Assembly: GCF_900142285.1 (NCBI RefSeq)
Contig: NZ_FRAJ01000007.1
Coordinates: 62,001 to 126,000 of the forward strand
DNA: 64,000 nucleotides
Direction of reading: 5' to 3'
Source: Caminicella sporogenes DSM 14501
Lineage (GTDB): Bacteria; Bacillota; Clostridia; Peptostreptococcales; Caminicellaceae
Below are positions 53,076 to 62,002 of the stretch, piece after piece. Position 1 is the stretch's first letter, and each line of letters opens with the position of its first letter. Under the pieces are notes generated by a model. That model worked only from the letters and a program-made list of their open reading frames with translations. It searched no databases and was not told the origin of the DNA. Position numbers and translations under genes: made by a program.

Positions 53076-53903
53076 ATGATATATATAATAACTGCAATGT
53101 ACTGGGAAGCTGAACCATTTATAAAATATTTAGGACTTAAAAGAGATGTAGATTCTACTAAATTTCAAGTTTTCAAAAATGATGAGTTTATCCTTATTAT
53201 AAGTGGGGTAGGACCTATATCTTCAGCTGTGGCTACTACATATTTACTTACAATGTATAAAGCTGAAAATTCAGATTTGTTTTTCAATATTGGAGTTTGC
53301 GGGTGTAAAGATGATAAAATTGAAATTGGAAGCGTATTTTTATGTCATAAAGTTATAAATAATACTACAAATAGGAAATTTTATACAGATATGCTTTTTA
53401 AACATCCTTTTAGAGAAGGTGTATTAGAAACATTTTCAACTGTAGTAAATAAAGATTTTTATATTCAAGGTGATTTGATAGACATGGAAGGAGCAGGTGC
53501 TTTTGAAGCAGCTTCATATTTTTTACCACCACATCGTATTTATTGTATAAAGATAATTTCAGATTATTTAAAAAGTGATGAAATTAAAGGTGCAAAGATT
53601 TCAAAAATAATTAATGAAAAAATGCCTTTGATTATAAATTGGATAATGGAGGTAAAAAAGGCTTTAAAACCACTTCCTAAAGTTTTATCAAAGGATGAAG
53701 AAAAAAGATTGAAAATAATAAGTGACAATTTAAATTTAACTACGACTATGAGATATGAGTTTAAAAAATTGGCTCAAAAATATAAAGTAAGGAGAGGTAA
53801 TTTACTAGATGTACTGAACTCTTTTATAAACGTAGAATGTAAAACAAAGAAAGAAGGGAAGATGTATTTTGAAAAAATCAAAAGACAACTTTGTACTACC
53901 TGA
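53076..53903 (+). CDS. Purine-nucleosidase/phosphorylase-like protein (MTAN fold) with extra C-terminal domain
   Basis: 275 residues. Residues 1-195 have the nucleoside phosphorylase/nucleosidase pattern: IITAMYWEAEPFIKYLG, LIISGVGPISSAVATTYLL, FFNIGVCG, DMEGAGAFEAA and KIISDYLKS (usual SD acid motif). The C-terminal 80 residues (PLPKVLSKDEEKRLKIISDNL onward) are helical and not part of the fold. Overlaps the radical SAM gene by 35 bases, so the two act together. GAGGGGG ribosome site. Substrate unknown; a base or nucleoside made during spore-DNA repair is only a guess. Confidence 0.83.
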   Translation: MIYIITAMYWEAEPFIKYLGLKRDVDSTKFQVFKNDEFILIISGVGPISSAVATTYLLTMYKAENSDLFFNIGVCGCKDDKIEIGSVFLCHKVINNTTNRKFYTDMLFKHPFREGVLETFSTVVNKDFYIQGDLIDMEGAGAFEAASYFLPPHRIYCIKIISDYLKSDEIKGAKISKIINEKMPLIINWIMEVKKALKPLPKVLSKDEEKRLKIISDNLNLTTTMRYEFKKLAQKYKVRRGNLLDVLNSFINVECKTKKEGKMYFEKIKRQLCTT

Positions 53904-54879
53904 ATTTTCGCATATTTATATTGAAAAAGATGCAAAATTCTATCCAAATACAAACAAAATACTATCTAAATTTAAAGATAAAATTCAAATTGAAATAGAC
54001 CATTACAAAGATTTATTTTGCCGCAGTCGTCAAAATTTTAGAATGCAAAAAATTAGTCCTAAGTTAATATTAGCTGTAAAAAGAGACAATTTAGTTTATG
54101 AAGGAGCTCAAGTTTGTGAAGATTTTGGGAATAGATATTTTTATTATACATCTTCAATTATGAATTGTATTTATGATTGCGAATATTGTTATTTGCAGGG
54201 GATGTATCCTTCTGCAAATATAGTTATATTTGTAAATATAGAAGATATTTTCAGAGAAGTAGAAATTATGCTTAAAAAACATCCAGTGTATCTTTGTATT
54301 TCTTATGATAGTGATATTTTAGCTTTAGAGGGAATTACGTCTTATGTTTCTTATTGGTTGGGATTTGCAAGTAAGCATAAAAATTTAAAAATTGAGATTA
54401 GAACTAAAAGTGCAAATTTTAAAGCTATAAAAAAAGAAAAACCTTTAGATAATGTAATTTTAGCTTGGACTCTATCTCCAGATGAAATAATTAAAAAGTA
54501 TGAAATAAAGACACCGAGTTTAAAATCTAGGCTTAATTCAATATATGAAGCAATAGAAAAGGGATGGAAAGTTAGAATTTGTTTTGACCCTTTACTATAT
54601 GTAGATGATTGGAAAATTCAATATAGTAAATGTATTGACATGACTTTTGAATATTTACATTCCGAAAGAATTTATGATGTAAGTATAGGAGTTTTTAGAA
54701 TATCAAAGGATTACCTGAAGAAAATGGAAAGAGAAAAACCGTATTCGAAAATATTAGCTTATCCATTTAAGTGCCAGAATGGAATATGCAGTTATTCAAA
54801 AGAACATGAGGATAAGCTGAAGAAGTTTGTGTATGAAGAGATATCTAAATATGTTTTAAAAGAAAAAATATATATTTAA
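53869..54879 (+). CDS. Spore photoproduct lyase-family radical SAM protein
   Basis: 336 residues. Radical SAM cluster motif C100-x3-C104-x2-C107 (NCIYDCEYCYLQGMYPS), the CX3CX2C form of this family. Further family text: YEGAQVCEDFG, EIRTKSANF, LAWTLSPDEIIKKYE, RICFDPLLYVDDW and SIGVFRIS. True SplB repairs the thymine spore photoproduct of UV-irradiated spores. This protein is the right size, but the identity with SplB proper rather than a paralogue cannot be settled here. Start: TTG at 53869 inside the upstream gene, with GAAGGGAAG upstream; translationally coupled. Confidence 0.85.
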   Translation: MKKSKDNFVLPEFSHIYIEKDAKFYPNTNKILSKFKDKIQIEIDHYKDLFCRSRQNFRMQKISPKLILAVKRDNLVYEGAQVCEDFGNRYFYYTSSIMNCIYDCEYCYLQGMYPSANIVIFVNIEDIFREVEIMLKKHPVYLCISYDSDILALEGITSYVSYWLGFASKHKNLKIEIRTKSANFKAIKKEKPLDNVILAWTLSPDEIIKKYEIKTPSLKSRLNSIYEAIEKGWKVRICFDPLLYVDDWKIQYSKCIDMTFEYLHSERIYDVSIGVFRISKDYLKKMEREKPYSKILAYPFKCQNGICSYSKEHEDKLKKFVYEEISKYVLKEKIYI

Positions 54880-55020
54880 AAATTACATAAAAAATGCTTA
54901 TATATATATAAAAAATAAATAATAAAGATACAAAAATATTATGTGATATGGTAAAATATATAGTAAGTTTTTCAGAAAATTCAATATATACAAATGATTT
55001 AAAGGGGGAGTTATATATTT

Positions 55021-57102
55021 ATGACAAAGAAGAAATTGACAAAAGAAAAAAAGTTTAGAGGTGGAAAAATAAGAAATAAATTGATATTGATTTTGATGAC
55101 TGTAGTAATTATACCTCTTATTTTATTAGGAGTTTTTTCATACTTAAAATCAACAGAGATAATAAAAAGAGATTTGGCTGAAACGACATTACAGGCGGTA
55201 GAAGAAGTAAATGAATCAATTACAATGTTTTTAAAAGGAATAGAGTATCAGGTAAATACAATAGCAAGTAATTCAGCTCTTAAAGATTTAGATAAGACTG
55301 CAAATTCACAAGAACAAGAATTTAAAAAGCAAGTCGCTTTAGAACTTTTAAAAGATACACAGACTAGTAATCCAGATTTAATGTGGACATATTTTGGTAA
55401 TGAGGAAGGCAGTATGTATATATTTCCTAAAGATGAACTTCCAGACGATTATGATCCGAGGACTAGACCATGGTATAAAAAAGCACTAGAAAATAAGGGA
55501 AAAGTTGTTTGGACTGAACCATACATTGATGCTACAGTTGATGAATTAGTTATTACAGCTGCTAAAACTGTATTAGATGGAGATAAAGTAATTGGTGTCG
55601 TTGGAATAGATATAAGTTTGAAGGATTTATCTGATAATTTATCTAAAAAACAAGTAGGTAAGAGCGGATATGTTTTTGTAACTGATAAAAAGGGTATGGT
55701 TATTTCTCATAAAGATAAAAAGTTAATAGGGACATATGATATAACGAAACGAGAATTTTGGAATAAGGTAAAATCTACTGATAAAAACTTTTTAGATTAT
55801 ACATATGAAGGGAAAAAGAAATTTTTAAGTTTTACTACAAACGAAAGAATGGGATGGAAGATATATGTAACTATGGAATTAAGTGAACTTACAGAGGATA
55901 CATATATTATAAGAGAATTTACTTTATATATGGGTATACTTGGGATTATTATAGCTGTAATTATGGCATTTTTCCTTGCTTCAAATATTTCAAAACCAAT
56001 AAATATATTAAAACAGGCTTTTTCTAGAGCAGCTGTTGGAGATTTAACTGTAAGGGTAAATATAAAATCTAAAGATGAATTCGGACAAATGGGAGATAGT
56101 TTTAATGAAATGATAGAGAATTTTAACAGGCTAATTAAAGAAATAAAAACTTCATCAGGTACAGTTCTTAAAACTTCCGAATCACTTAGTGAAATTACAG
56201 AACAGACAACTGCTGCAGCTGATGAAGTAGCAAAAACTATTGAAGAAATAGCAAAAAGTGCTGAAGAACAAGCTAGAGATACAGAAAAAGGAGCAACAGA
56301 AATAAAAACTTTAGCAAGTAAAATAGAATTAGTTTCTGAATCGATTATTGATATGAATAATATATCTAATGAAACAGATAATTTAACGGGTAAAGGTTTT
56401 GAAGCTGTAAAAACACTAATAGAAAAGAGCGATGAAAATAGAAAATCTGTATTAGAAATAAATGAACTTGTTTTAAAAGTAGATAAGAGTGCAGAAGAAA
56501 TAGGGATAATTACGGATACTATTTCAGAAATAGCTGAACAAACTAATTTACTTGCTTTAAATGCTGCTATAGAAGCAGCTAGAGCGGGAGAATATGGGCA
56601 AGGTTTTGCAGTAGTAGCTGAAGAAGTAAGAAAACTTGCAGAACAATCAGCAAAAGCTTCTAATGAAATTAGAGAATTGATAGCTGGTATACAAAATCAA
56701 TCTGATAATGCAGTAAAATCTATGGAAAAAGCAAGAATTATTGTTAAGGAACAAGATAAAGCAGTGGAAGAAACAAATGGTATATTTACTAAAATATCTA
56801 ATTCTGTAAAAGTTTTAATACAAAAAATGTCAGAAATCAGGAAGTACAATGAAGATATGGCAGAAAAGAAAGAAGAAATAGTGGAAATAATTCAAAGTTT
56901 ATCTGCTTCATCAGAAGAAACTTCAGCAGCAACACAGCAAGTATCAGCGGCAACAGAGGAACAGCTTGCTACTATGGAAGAAGCAAATTCTTATTCACAA
57001 AAATTAAAAGTCCTATCTAAAGAACTTGAAGTAGCTGTTAATAAGTTTAAAATAGAGAAAGATAATAATGATGCGGGTTTGGATAGTAATAAGAAGATAT
57101 AG
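55021..57102 (+). CDS. Methyl-accepting chemotaxis protein with dCache sensor
   Basis: 693 residues. Membrane helix 1 (about 18-42), extracellular dCache domain (45-295; [20 protein letters not shown] and [13 protein letters not shown] are ligand-pocket-type motifs of amino-acid-binding relatives), helix 2 (about 297-320), HAMP (about 322-375), and a cytoplasmic signalling domain with hairpin tip [18 protein letters not shown] (about 510-527). GGGGGAG ribosome site before ATG. No che genes nearby. The ligand might be an amino acid, but key residues were not mapped. Terminator follows. Confidence 0.95.
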   Translation: MTKKKLTKEKKFRGGKIRNKLILILMTVVIIPLILLGVFSYLKSTEIIKRDLAETTLQAVEEVNESITMFLKGIEYQVNTIASNSALKDLDKTANSQEQEFKKQVALELLKDTQTSNPDLMWTYFGNEEGSMYIFPKDELPDDYDPRTRPWYKKALENKGKVVWTEPYIDATVDELVITAAKTVLDGDKVIGVVGIDISLKDLSDNLSKKQVGKSGYVFVTDKKGMVISHKDKKLIGTYDITKREFWNKVKSTDKNFLDYTYEGKKKFLSFTTNERMGWKIYVTMELSELTEDTYIIREFTLYMGILGIIIAVIMAFFLASNISKPINILKQAFSRAAVGDLTVRVNIKSKDEFGQMGDSFNEMIENFNRLIKEIKTSSGTVLKTSESLSEITEQTTAAADEVAKTIEEIAKSAEEQARDTEKGATEIKTLASKIELVSESIIDMNNISNETDNLTGKGFEAVKTLIEKSDENRKSVLEINELVLKVDKSAEEIGIITDTISEIAEQTNLLALNAAIEAARAGEYGQGFAVVAEEVRKLAEQSAKASNEIRELIAGIQNQSDNAVKSMEKARIIVKEQDKAVEETNGIFTKISNSVKVLIQKMSEIRKYNEDMAEKKEEIVEIIQSLSASSEETSAATQQVSAATEEQLATMEEANSYSQKLKVLSKELEVAVNKFKIEKDNNDAGLDSNKKI

Positions 57103-57123
57103 AAGATTAAAATTAAATTAGAG

Positions 57124-57147
57124 GCCAGTCAGAATGACTGGCTTTTT
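57124..57147 (+). terminator. Intrinsic terminator of the chemoreceptor gene
   Basis: Perfect 8-bp stem GCCAGTCA (57124-57131) and TGACTGGC (57135-57142), GAA loop, five T residues. Confidence 0.92.
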
Positions 57148-57256
57148 GTATTAGAAGATTTTACATAAAATTTTAAGATGAGTAGTAGAAATTGAGAATT
57201 TACAAAACGATTGTTATAATTATATGTATTAATATACAAATAAATAGGAGGATTTT

Positions 57257-58945
57257 ATGGAAAAAATCTGGAACTTTGTCGGTGAAAAAATTGAAGGACT
57301 GTCTATAGTTGAAAGTATACTTTATGCTAAAGGAATTACAGCTAAGGAAGAAATCGAGGAATTTTTAAGTGATAGGCCAAAAAAGACGTATAATCCTTTT
57401 CTTATAAAAAATATGAAAGAGGCTGTAGAGAAGATTTTAAATCACTTAAAAAATAACAGCAAAATAGTTATATTTGGAGATTATGATGTTGATGGAGTAA
57501 CTTCTACAGCTTTATTGGTAGAGTTTTTTAGTAATATTACAAATAACATAGATTATTATATACCTAATAGATTTTCTGAAGGATATGGTTTAAATAAAGA
57601 AGCTATAAAATATATAAAGGAAGAAATGAAAGGAGATTTAATTATTACGGTTGATAATGGAGTGAGTTCCTTTGATGAAGTAGAATATGCTAAGGAAATA
57701 GGACTCGACATTATTGTTACGGACCATCATAATCCACCTGAAAAACTCCCTGAATGTATTTTAGTAGATGTCAAGCAAAAAGGAGATATTTATCCGTTTA
57801 AAGAACTTTGTGGTTGTGGCATAGCCTTTAAATTGGCTCAAGCGTTGCAGAGAAGTTTAAAGCTACCTAAAAATACTCTTTCAAAACTTTTAGATTTAGT
57901 AACTCTTGCAACTATAGCAGATATTGTACCTTTAATAGATGAGAATAGAACATTAATTAAATATGGTTTGAGAATAATTAATTCAAATAAGAGACTTGGA
58001 TTATCAGTTTTAAGGGAAGTTGTTGGACTGAAGGATAAGGAAATCAATGCAGGGAGAATAGGATTTATTTTAGCACCATGTTTTAATGCAGCAGGTAGAC
58101 TTGAAGATGCTAAACTAGGAGTAGAGCTTCTTTTAGAAAAAAACGAAGAAAGAGCTTTAAAACTTGCAAATATTTTATACAGACTTAATAGAGAAAGGCA
58201 GAAAGTTCAGGAGAGAGGAGAAGAATACTGTAGACAATTAGTTGAAAAAAATTACATGAATTATGATTTTCTTGTACTTAGAGCAGATAATATTTCAGAA
58301 GGTGTTATAGGTATTGTTGCTGGAAAGATAAAAGATATATTTTATAAACCTACTTTAGTTGTTACGAAAACGGAGGAAGGATATTTAAAGGGAAGTGGAC
58401 GAAGTATTAAAGGTATAAATATATATGAAGAATTAAAAAAAGTATCTGATTTATTTATAGGTTTTGGTGGACATGAGATGGCATGTGGATTTTCTCTAGA
58501 AGAAGATAAATTAGATGAGCTAAGAGAAAAGCTGAATTTTAGGGCAAAAGAAATAAAAAATGAAAGTCCTGACATATTTATACCTAAAATAGATATTATT
58601 GCGGAAATTAAACCAAGTGATTTAACTATTGATTTAATAGAAGAAGTATCTAAACTTGAACCTTATGGTATGGGGAATTCTAAACCTTTATTTGCTATAA
58701 AAAATATAAAGGTTAATACAAAGTGGACTAGAGCATGTGGAAACAATAATATTCATCTCAAATTTAGTGGCAAAAAAGATAATATATTTTTAAATGGAGT
58801 AGGTTTTTCTTTAGCAGAAAAATACAATAATTTAGGAGAAGTACTTTATGTTGATATTGCATTTAGTCCAGAAATTAATGAGTATAATGGTAAAGTTAGT
58901 GTACAAATGGTTATAGAAGATATAAAGAAATCTGAAATCGAATGA
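57257..58945 (+). CDS. recJ: Single-stranded-DNA-specific exonuclease RecJ
   Basis: 5'-3' exonuclease on single-stranded DNA for recombination and mismatch repair. 562 residues; normal for a RecJ with DHH, DHHA1 and OB parts. Motifs: FGDYDVDGVTST (DHH motif I), TVDNGVSS, DHHNPPEKLPE (motif III), and the DHHA1 motif GSGRSIKG, then FGGHEMACGFSL. GGAGG ribosome site before ATG. The next gene follows by 28 bases and may be co-transcribed. Confidence 0.95.
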   Translation: MEKIWNFVGEKIEGLSIVESILYAKGITAKEEIEEFLSDRPKKTYNPFLIKNMKEAVEKILNHLKNNSKIVIFGDYDVDGVTSTALLVEFFSNITNNIDYYIPNRFSEGYGLNKEAIKYIKEEMKGDLIITVDNGVSSFDEVEYAKEIGLDIIVTDHHNPPEKLPECILVDVKQKGDIYPFKELCGCGIAFKLAQALQRSLKLPKNTLSKLLDLVTLATIADIVPLIDENRTLIKYGLRIINSNKRLGLSVLREVVGLKDKEINAGRIGFILAPCFNAAGRLEDAKLGVELLLEKNEERALKLANILYRLNRERQKVQERGEEYCRQLVEKNYMNYDFLVLRADNISEGVIGIVAGKIKDIFYKPTLVVTKTEEGYLKGSGRSIKGINIYEELKKVSDLFIGFGGHEMACGFSLEEDKLDELREKLNFRAKEIKNESPDIFIPKIDIIAEIKPSDLTIDLIEEVSKLEPYGMGNSKPLFAIKNIKVNTKWTRACGNNNIHLKFSGKKDNIFLNGVGFSLAEKYNNLGEVLYVDIAFSPEINEYNGKVSVQMVIEDIKKSEIE

Positions 58946-58973
58946 AAAACACAGAACTTTAGGAGGTGTTGTA

Positions 58974-59291
58974 TTGATAAAAAATTTTTTGAAGGATAGA
59001 GAATTTGAAAGAAATAAAGAGGAAATATTGAAAATGGCAGGAATTTTAAAATCAAATTCTTTAGGAACAAATTTTAAAGACAAATTGAGTGTTATGGAAG
59101 CTGAAAGTAATGATGATAGAAAATATGCTTGGCATTATGAGTTAGCTGAATATAGAAAGAGAAAAAGAAGGGAAATGTTTTATATTGTTGGTGCTATTTG
59201 TGGAATATTGAGTTTGTTAATAAATATTGTATTAAATTATTCTAAAATTAAAGATATATTTGTATTAATATTGAAAAATTGGGTATTTTAA
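58974..59291 (+). CDS. Small protein with one C-terminal membrane helix, unknown
   Basis: 105 residues. Charged N-terminal part (1-64) and a membrane helix (about 68-90; MFYIVGAICGILSLLINIVL). Not recognised. Start: TTG at 58974, seven bases after AGGAGGTG. Behind recJ, sharing its terminator. Confidence 0.75.
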   Translation: MIKNFLKDREFERNKEEILKMAGILKSNSLGTNFKDKLSVMEAESNDDRKYAWHYELAEYRKRKRREMFYIVGAICGILSLLINIVLNYSKIKDIFVLILKNWVF

Positions 59292-59292
59292 T

Positions 59293-59325
59293 AATAAGCT
59301 GAGCAGCTTTTCTACTCAGCTTATT
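59293..59325. terminator. Bidirectional terminator between convergent small genes
   Basis: Perfect 11-bp stem AATAAGCTGAG (59293-59303) and CTCAGCTTATT (59315-59325), followed by T-rich sequence. Confidence 0.88.
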
Positions 59326-59366
59326 TTACTTTAGAATAGTTTAAATTAGTTTTATATGTTTTTAAA

Positions 59367-59627
59367 TTACATTGTATGAACTATATCTAAACCTATACCT
59401 AATAGACCTATTACTAATATTAGACCAAATATAACTATCATTAAAACCCTGTCTTTTTCATTTTTTTTGAGATTTAAATATATAAAGTAACCTAATAAAG
59501 TAGTAATACTTCCAATTAATACAAAAATATATGAAAAGAGTCCAAAGTGTTTTAAGTACCATTTAATAAAGTAATCAAAGATTATAAATCTTGGGCCTAA
59601 TGATTCTTTTAATGTAAAGAAATTCAT
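59367..59627 (-). CDS. Small membrane protein, unknown
   Basis: 86 residues with two hydrophobic helices (FSYIFVLIGSITTLLGYFIYL and LMIVIFGLILVIGLLGIGL) after an amphipathic N-terminus. Not recognised. ATG at 59627 preceded by AAAGGAC. Directly downstream of brnQ (26 bases), so probably in the same transcript. Confidence 0.7.
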   Translation of the reverse strand: MNFFTLKESLGPRFIIFDYFIKWYLKHFGLFSYIFVLIGSITTLLGYFIYLNLKKNEKDRVLMIVIFGLILVIGLLGIGLDIVHTM

Positions 59628-59653
59628 TTAAATGTCCTTTCTTTAATATGGTT

Positions 59654-60949
59654 TTATATAGAATTATGTCTATTTTTATTTATTATAAGTTTAGAACTGA
59701 TAAGAGAACCTATTATTGCTGGAAGAATCCATGCAAATCCTGCTTTTGAAAGAGGGAGCGTATTCATAAATTTTCCAATAAAAGAAGTATTAATTCCTAT
59801 AGCAGAAAAACCATCAATGAGACTTACAAATAGTGCTCCAAAAACAGCTCCTGAATAAGCTCCTTTGTTTTTAATAAAGTTATCAAATAAACTCATTATT
59901 ATGAGAACTATAGCAATTGGATAGACAGTTACTAATAGCGGTACAGCAAATTTTATTATTTGTTCAACACCTATATTTGCAAAGATAGCACTAAATATAG
60001 TAGTTGCAATTACAATGATTTTGTATGATAATTTACCATTAGTTAAATTATTGAAATAATTTCCAACTGTAGCAGTTAAACCTATAGATGTTGTAAGACA
60101 TGCAACAGATACAGCAAGTCCAATTCCATATTTTCCAAAACTACCAAGTATTTTTTCAGTTATACCTATAATTAGATTAGTTTTATGAATATTAGTAGGG
60201 AATATACTGCTTGATGTTGCTCCTATATATAAAAGACCACCATATACAAAAGCAAGACCTATACCAGCAATTAAACCTGCTTTCATAGTAAGATTAATTT
60301 GTTCTTTTTTACTATTATAACCTTTTTCAGCAAGTGAAAGCATAATTATTCCACCAAAAACTATTGATGCAAGAGCGTCCATTGTTTGGTATCCTTCGAC
60401 AAATCCTGTTGAAAATGGTTTTTCAATGTTTGTAGTAATTGGAGTTCCAATTGGAGAAATAATACCTTTAATCATTATTGCCGAAACAATTAAAAGAAGT
60501 ATTGGTGTGAGAAATTTTCCTATTTTATCTACAATACCAGACGGTTTGATAACGAAAAAGAGAGTTATTCCAAAATATATTATTGAGAAAATTATTGAAT
60601 TTGAATTTTTAAATATAGGCTTAACTCCCATTTCAAAAACAGTAGCACCTGTTCTTGGTATTGCAAGAAGAGGACCTATAGCTAAGATTATAACAGTTCC
60701 TAGTATTTTGCTGAAAATAGGATTAATTTTATTTCCGAGGTCATTTATAGTTCCTCCTGCTTTAGAAACAGCAAGTATTCCTAATATAGGCATACCTATT
60801 CCTGTAAGGAAGAAGCCTATCATACATTGTATCCAACTTTTACCTGAAACTAAACCTAAAGCTGGTGGAAATATTAAATTTCCTGCACCAAAAAACATAG
60901 CAAATAAAGCCATACCTACCACAAAAACATCTTTACTTTTTTTTGACAT
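59654..60949 (-). CDS. brnQ: Branched-chain amino acid:cation symporter
   Basis: 431 residues, LIVCS family, twelve membrane helices. FFGAGNLIFPPALGLVSG at the N-terminus is the family signature; TMDALASIVFGGIIM and GLTATVGNYF segments follow. Imports Leu, Ile and Val with Na+ or H+. ATG at 60949 preceded by GGAGG. A weak CodY-like site lies 51 bases upstream of the ATG. Confidence 0.94.
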   Translation of the reverse strand: MSKKSKDVFVVGMALFAMFFGAGNLIFPPALGLVSGKSWIQCMIGFFLTGIGMPILGILAVSKAGGTINDLGNKINPIFSKILGTVIILAIGPLLAIPRTGATVFEMGVKPIFKNSNSIIFSIIYFGITLFFVIKPSGIVDKIGKFLTPILLLIVSAIMIKGIISPIGTPITTNIEKPFSTGFVEGYQTMDALASIVFGGIIMLSLAEKGYNSKKEQINLTMKAGLIAGIGLAFVYGGLLYIGATSSSIFPTNIHKTNLIIGITEKILGSFGKYGIGLAVSVACLTTSIGLTATVGNYFNNLTNGKLSYKIIVIATTIFSAIFANIGVEQIIKFAVPLLVTVYPIAIVLIIMSLFDNFIKNKGAYSGAVFGALFVSLIDGFSAIGINTSFIGKFMNTLPLSKAGFAWILPAIIGSLISSKLIINKNRHNSI

Positions 60950-60984
60950 AAAAATTCCTCCATATTTTTATTAAATTTTGTTTA

Positions 60985-61001
60985 AAATCACTAGTGTTCA
61001 A
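60985..61001. repeat. Inverted repeat, left copy
   Basis: AAATCACTAGTGTTCAA, built around the palindrome CACTAGTG. Its exact reverse complement lies at 61271-61287. Outside the repeats TGTTTA occurs on both sides in inverted orientation, with a 3-4 base offset. Confidence 0.85.
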
Positions 61002-61014
61002 TTTTAAGAAAAAA
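61000..61014 (-). promoter_or_regulatory. Possible CodY box upstream of brnQ
   Basis: AATTTTAAGAAAAAA matches the CodY motif AATTTTCWGAAAATT at 12 of 15. In such AT-rich sequence this may be chance, but BrnQ is a classical CodY target. Confidence 0.25.
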
Positions 61015-61270
61015 TTTGAAAATATAGGATTATCTGTTTATATTATAGAGTGGCTAAAATAATATGATAAAAGAATTTAAGTTAGAATATGCAGTAATAG
61101 ATTTAAAAAATATATTGATTTATATAATATTAGATTTGACTGTGAAATTTGTTAAAAATATTTATGCATATTTAGTATGAAATTTATGTAATATAAAGAT
61201 TATTAAAGTTTCATGAAATATATAATTACACCTTGTTTGTGAAAAATTTAATAATAAAATTATTTAAATT

Positions 61271-61287
61271 TTGAACACTAGTGATTT
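61271..61287. repeat. Inverted repeat, right copy
   Basis: TTGAACACTAGTGATTT, the exact reverse complement of 60985-61001, 269 bases further on. Confidence 0.85.
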
Positions 61288-61543
61288 AGAATAAACAGCT
61301 TTGATTATCTATCAAATATTTTAAAATTTTAAGAATATACATAAATTGGTATATTGTAAATTTTCTAACAAATAAAATTTCCAGATATAATTATATCATA
61401 AAGATTTTATTCGTGGAATAAAAATTCCATAATATACAAATTTTTTGATAATTTCAAATTTTGTTATTAAATAGAATGTTATAGAAAAAATGTATAGAAT
61501 ATGATTATTGGTTTTGGTTAAATTTTCATTAAAGTACAAATAA

Positions 61544-61552
61544 TGATATAAT
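61544..61552 (+). promoter_or_regulatory. Extended -10 promoter of the small-gene pair
   Basis: TGATATAAT is an extended -10 element (TG-n-TATAAT), 40 bases before the first small gene. The -35 region is weak (TTTCAT 17 bases upstream). Confidence 0.45.
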
Positions 61553-61591
61553 TTTTATAAAAGAGAATTAGTTTTATAGGTGTGTGATGAG

Positions 61592-61735
61592 ATGCAGGTA
61601 AATAATAATTTATTTAGACAAATTACAGAGACTAAATATCTTACAGCTGAAAATGCTTGGCGTTATAGAACTATACTTCGATATTTTTATTATCAATATA
61701 AAATATTGGGTATACATGGAGGGAATTTTAAATGA
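61592..61735 (+). CDS. 47-residue protein like the N-terminus of DUF2397 (JetA-type) proteins
   Basis: Too short for routine gene calling. It encodes MQVNNNLFRQITETKYLTAE, then NAWRYRTILRYFYYQYKILG and ends HGGNFK. The YLTAENAWRYRTILRYFY segment resembles, from memory, the first 40 residues of DUF2397/TIGR02677 proteins, the JetA component of some Wadjet plasmid-defence loci. The full family has about 500 residues, so this is either a remnant or a stand-alone domain. It has an AGGTGTG ribosome site, and its stop overlaps the start of the next gene (ATGA), an arrangement that suggests active translation. Confidence 0.6.
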   Translation: MQVNNNLFRQITETKYLTAENAWRYRTILRYFYYQYKILGIHGGNFK

Positions 61736-61941
61736 AATTATCAAGTAAGGAATTGCAATTAGTAAAAGAATTAATAAAAGAAAAGATAGAAGATATTAAA
61801 CATGAAATAGATATTTTAGATGATAATTGTAATACTCTACTAGTAAATGAAGATTTGTTCAATGAAGTAGAAATTACTAAAGAAGAATTTTTGAAGAAAA
61901 TAGATGAATATGAAGAGATATTAAAAAAACTTTCTTTTTAA
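61732..61941 (+). CDS. Small coiled-coil protein, unknown
   Basis: 69 residues, acidic and lysine-rich, predicted as two long helices (SKELQLVKELIKEKIEDIKH and ITKEEFLKKIDEYEEILKKL). Not recognised. GGAGGG ribosome site eight bases before the ATG, which overlaps the stop of the 47-residue gene, so both are translated together. Terminator follows. Confidence 0.72.
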   Translation: MKLSSKELQLVKELIKEKIEDIKHEIDILDDNCNTLLVNEDLFNEVEITKEEFLKKIDEYEEILKKLSF

Positions 61942-61946
61942 GAAAT

Positions 61947-61990
61947 AAAACCTTTAAGGAATTTATATTTTATTTTCCTTAAAGGTTTTT
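61947..61990. terminator. Bidirectional terminator between the small-gene pair and the ABC permease
   Basis: Perfect 15-bp stem AAAACCTTTAAGGAA (61947-61961) and TTCCTTAAAGGTTTT (61975-61989), AT-rich loop. Confidence 0.88.
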
Positions 61991-62002
61991 TAGATTTTTT
62001 AA

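Larger units (their letters stand above)
60950..61591. other. Long non-coding stretch between brnQ and the small-gene pair
   Basis: 642 bases, about 80 percent A+T. It contains the 17-bp inverted repeat (60985-61001 and 61271-61287), a short hairpin TGGAAT/ATTCCA (about 61416-61431), a CodY-like box and a promoter candidate for the small-gene pair. No further open frame with a ribosome site was seen. Confidence 0.6.

Noticed and set aside
58832-59083. Two overlapping minus-strand frames across the recJ end
   Set aside because: Conflict with recJ and the next gene, both with good ribosome sites; low-complexity translations.
61592-61941. An intact Wadjet defence system
   Set aside because: Only a short JetA-like stretch is present; no SMC-like JetC or nuclease JetD gene is near.
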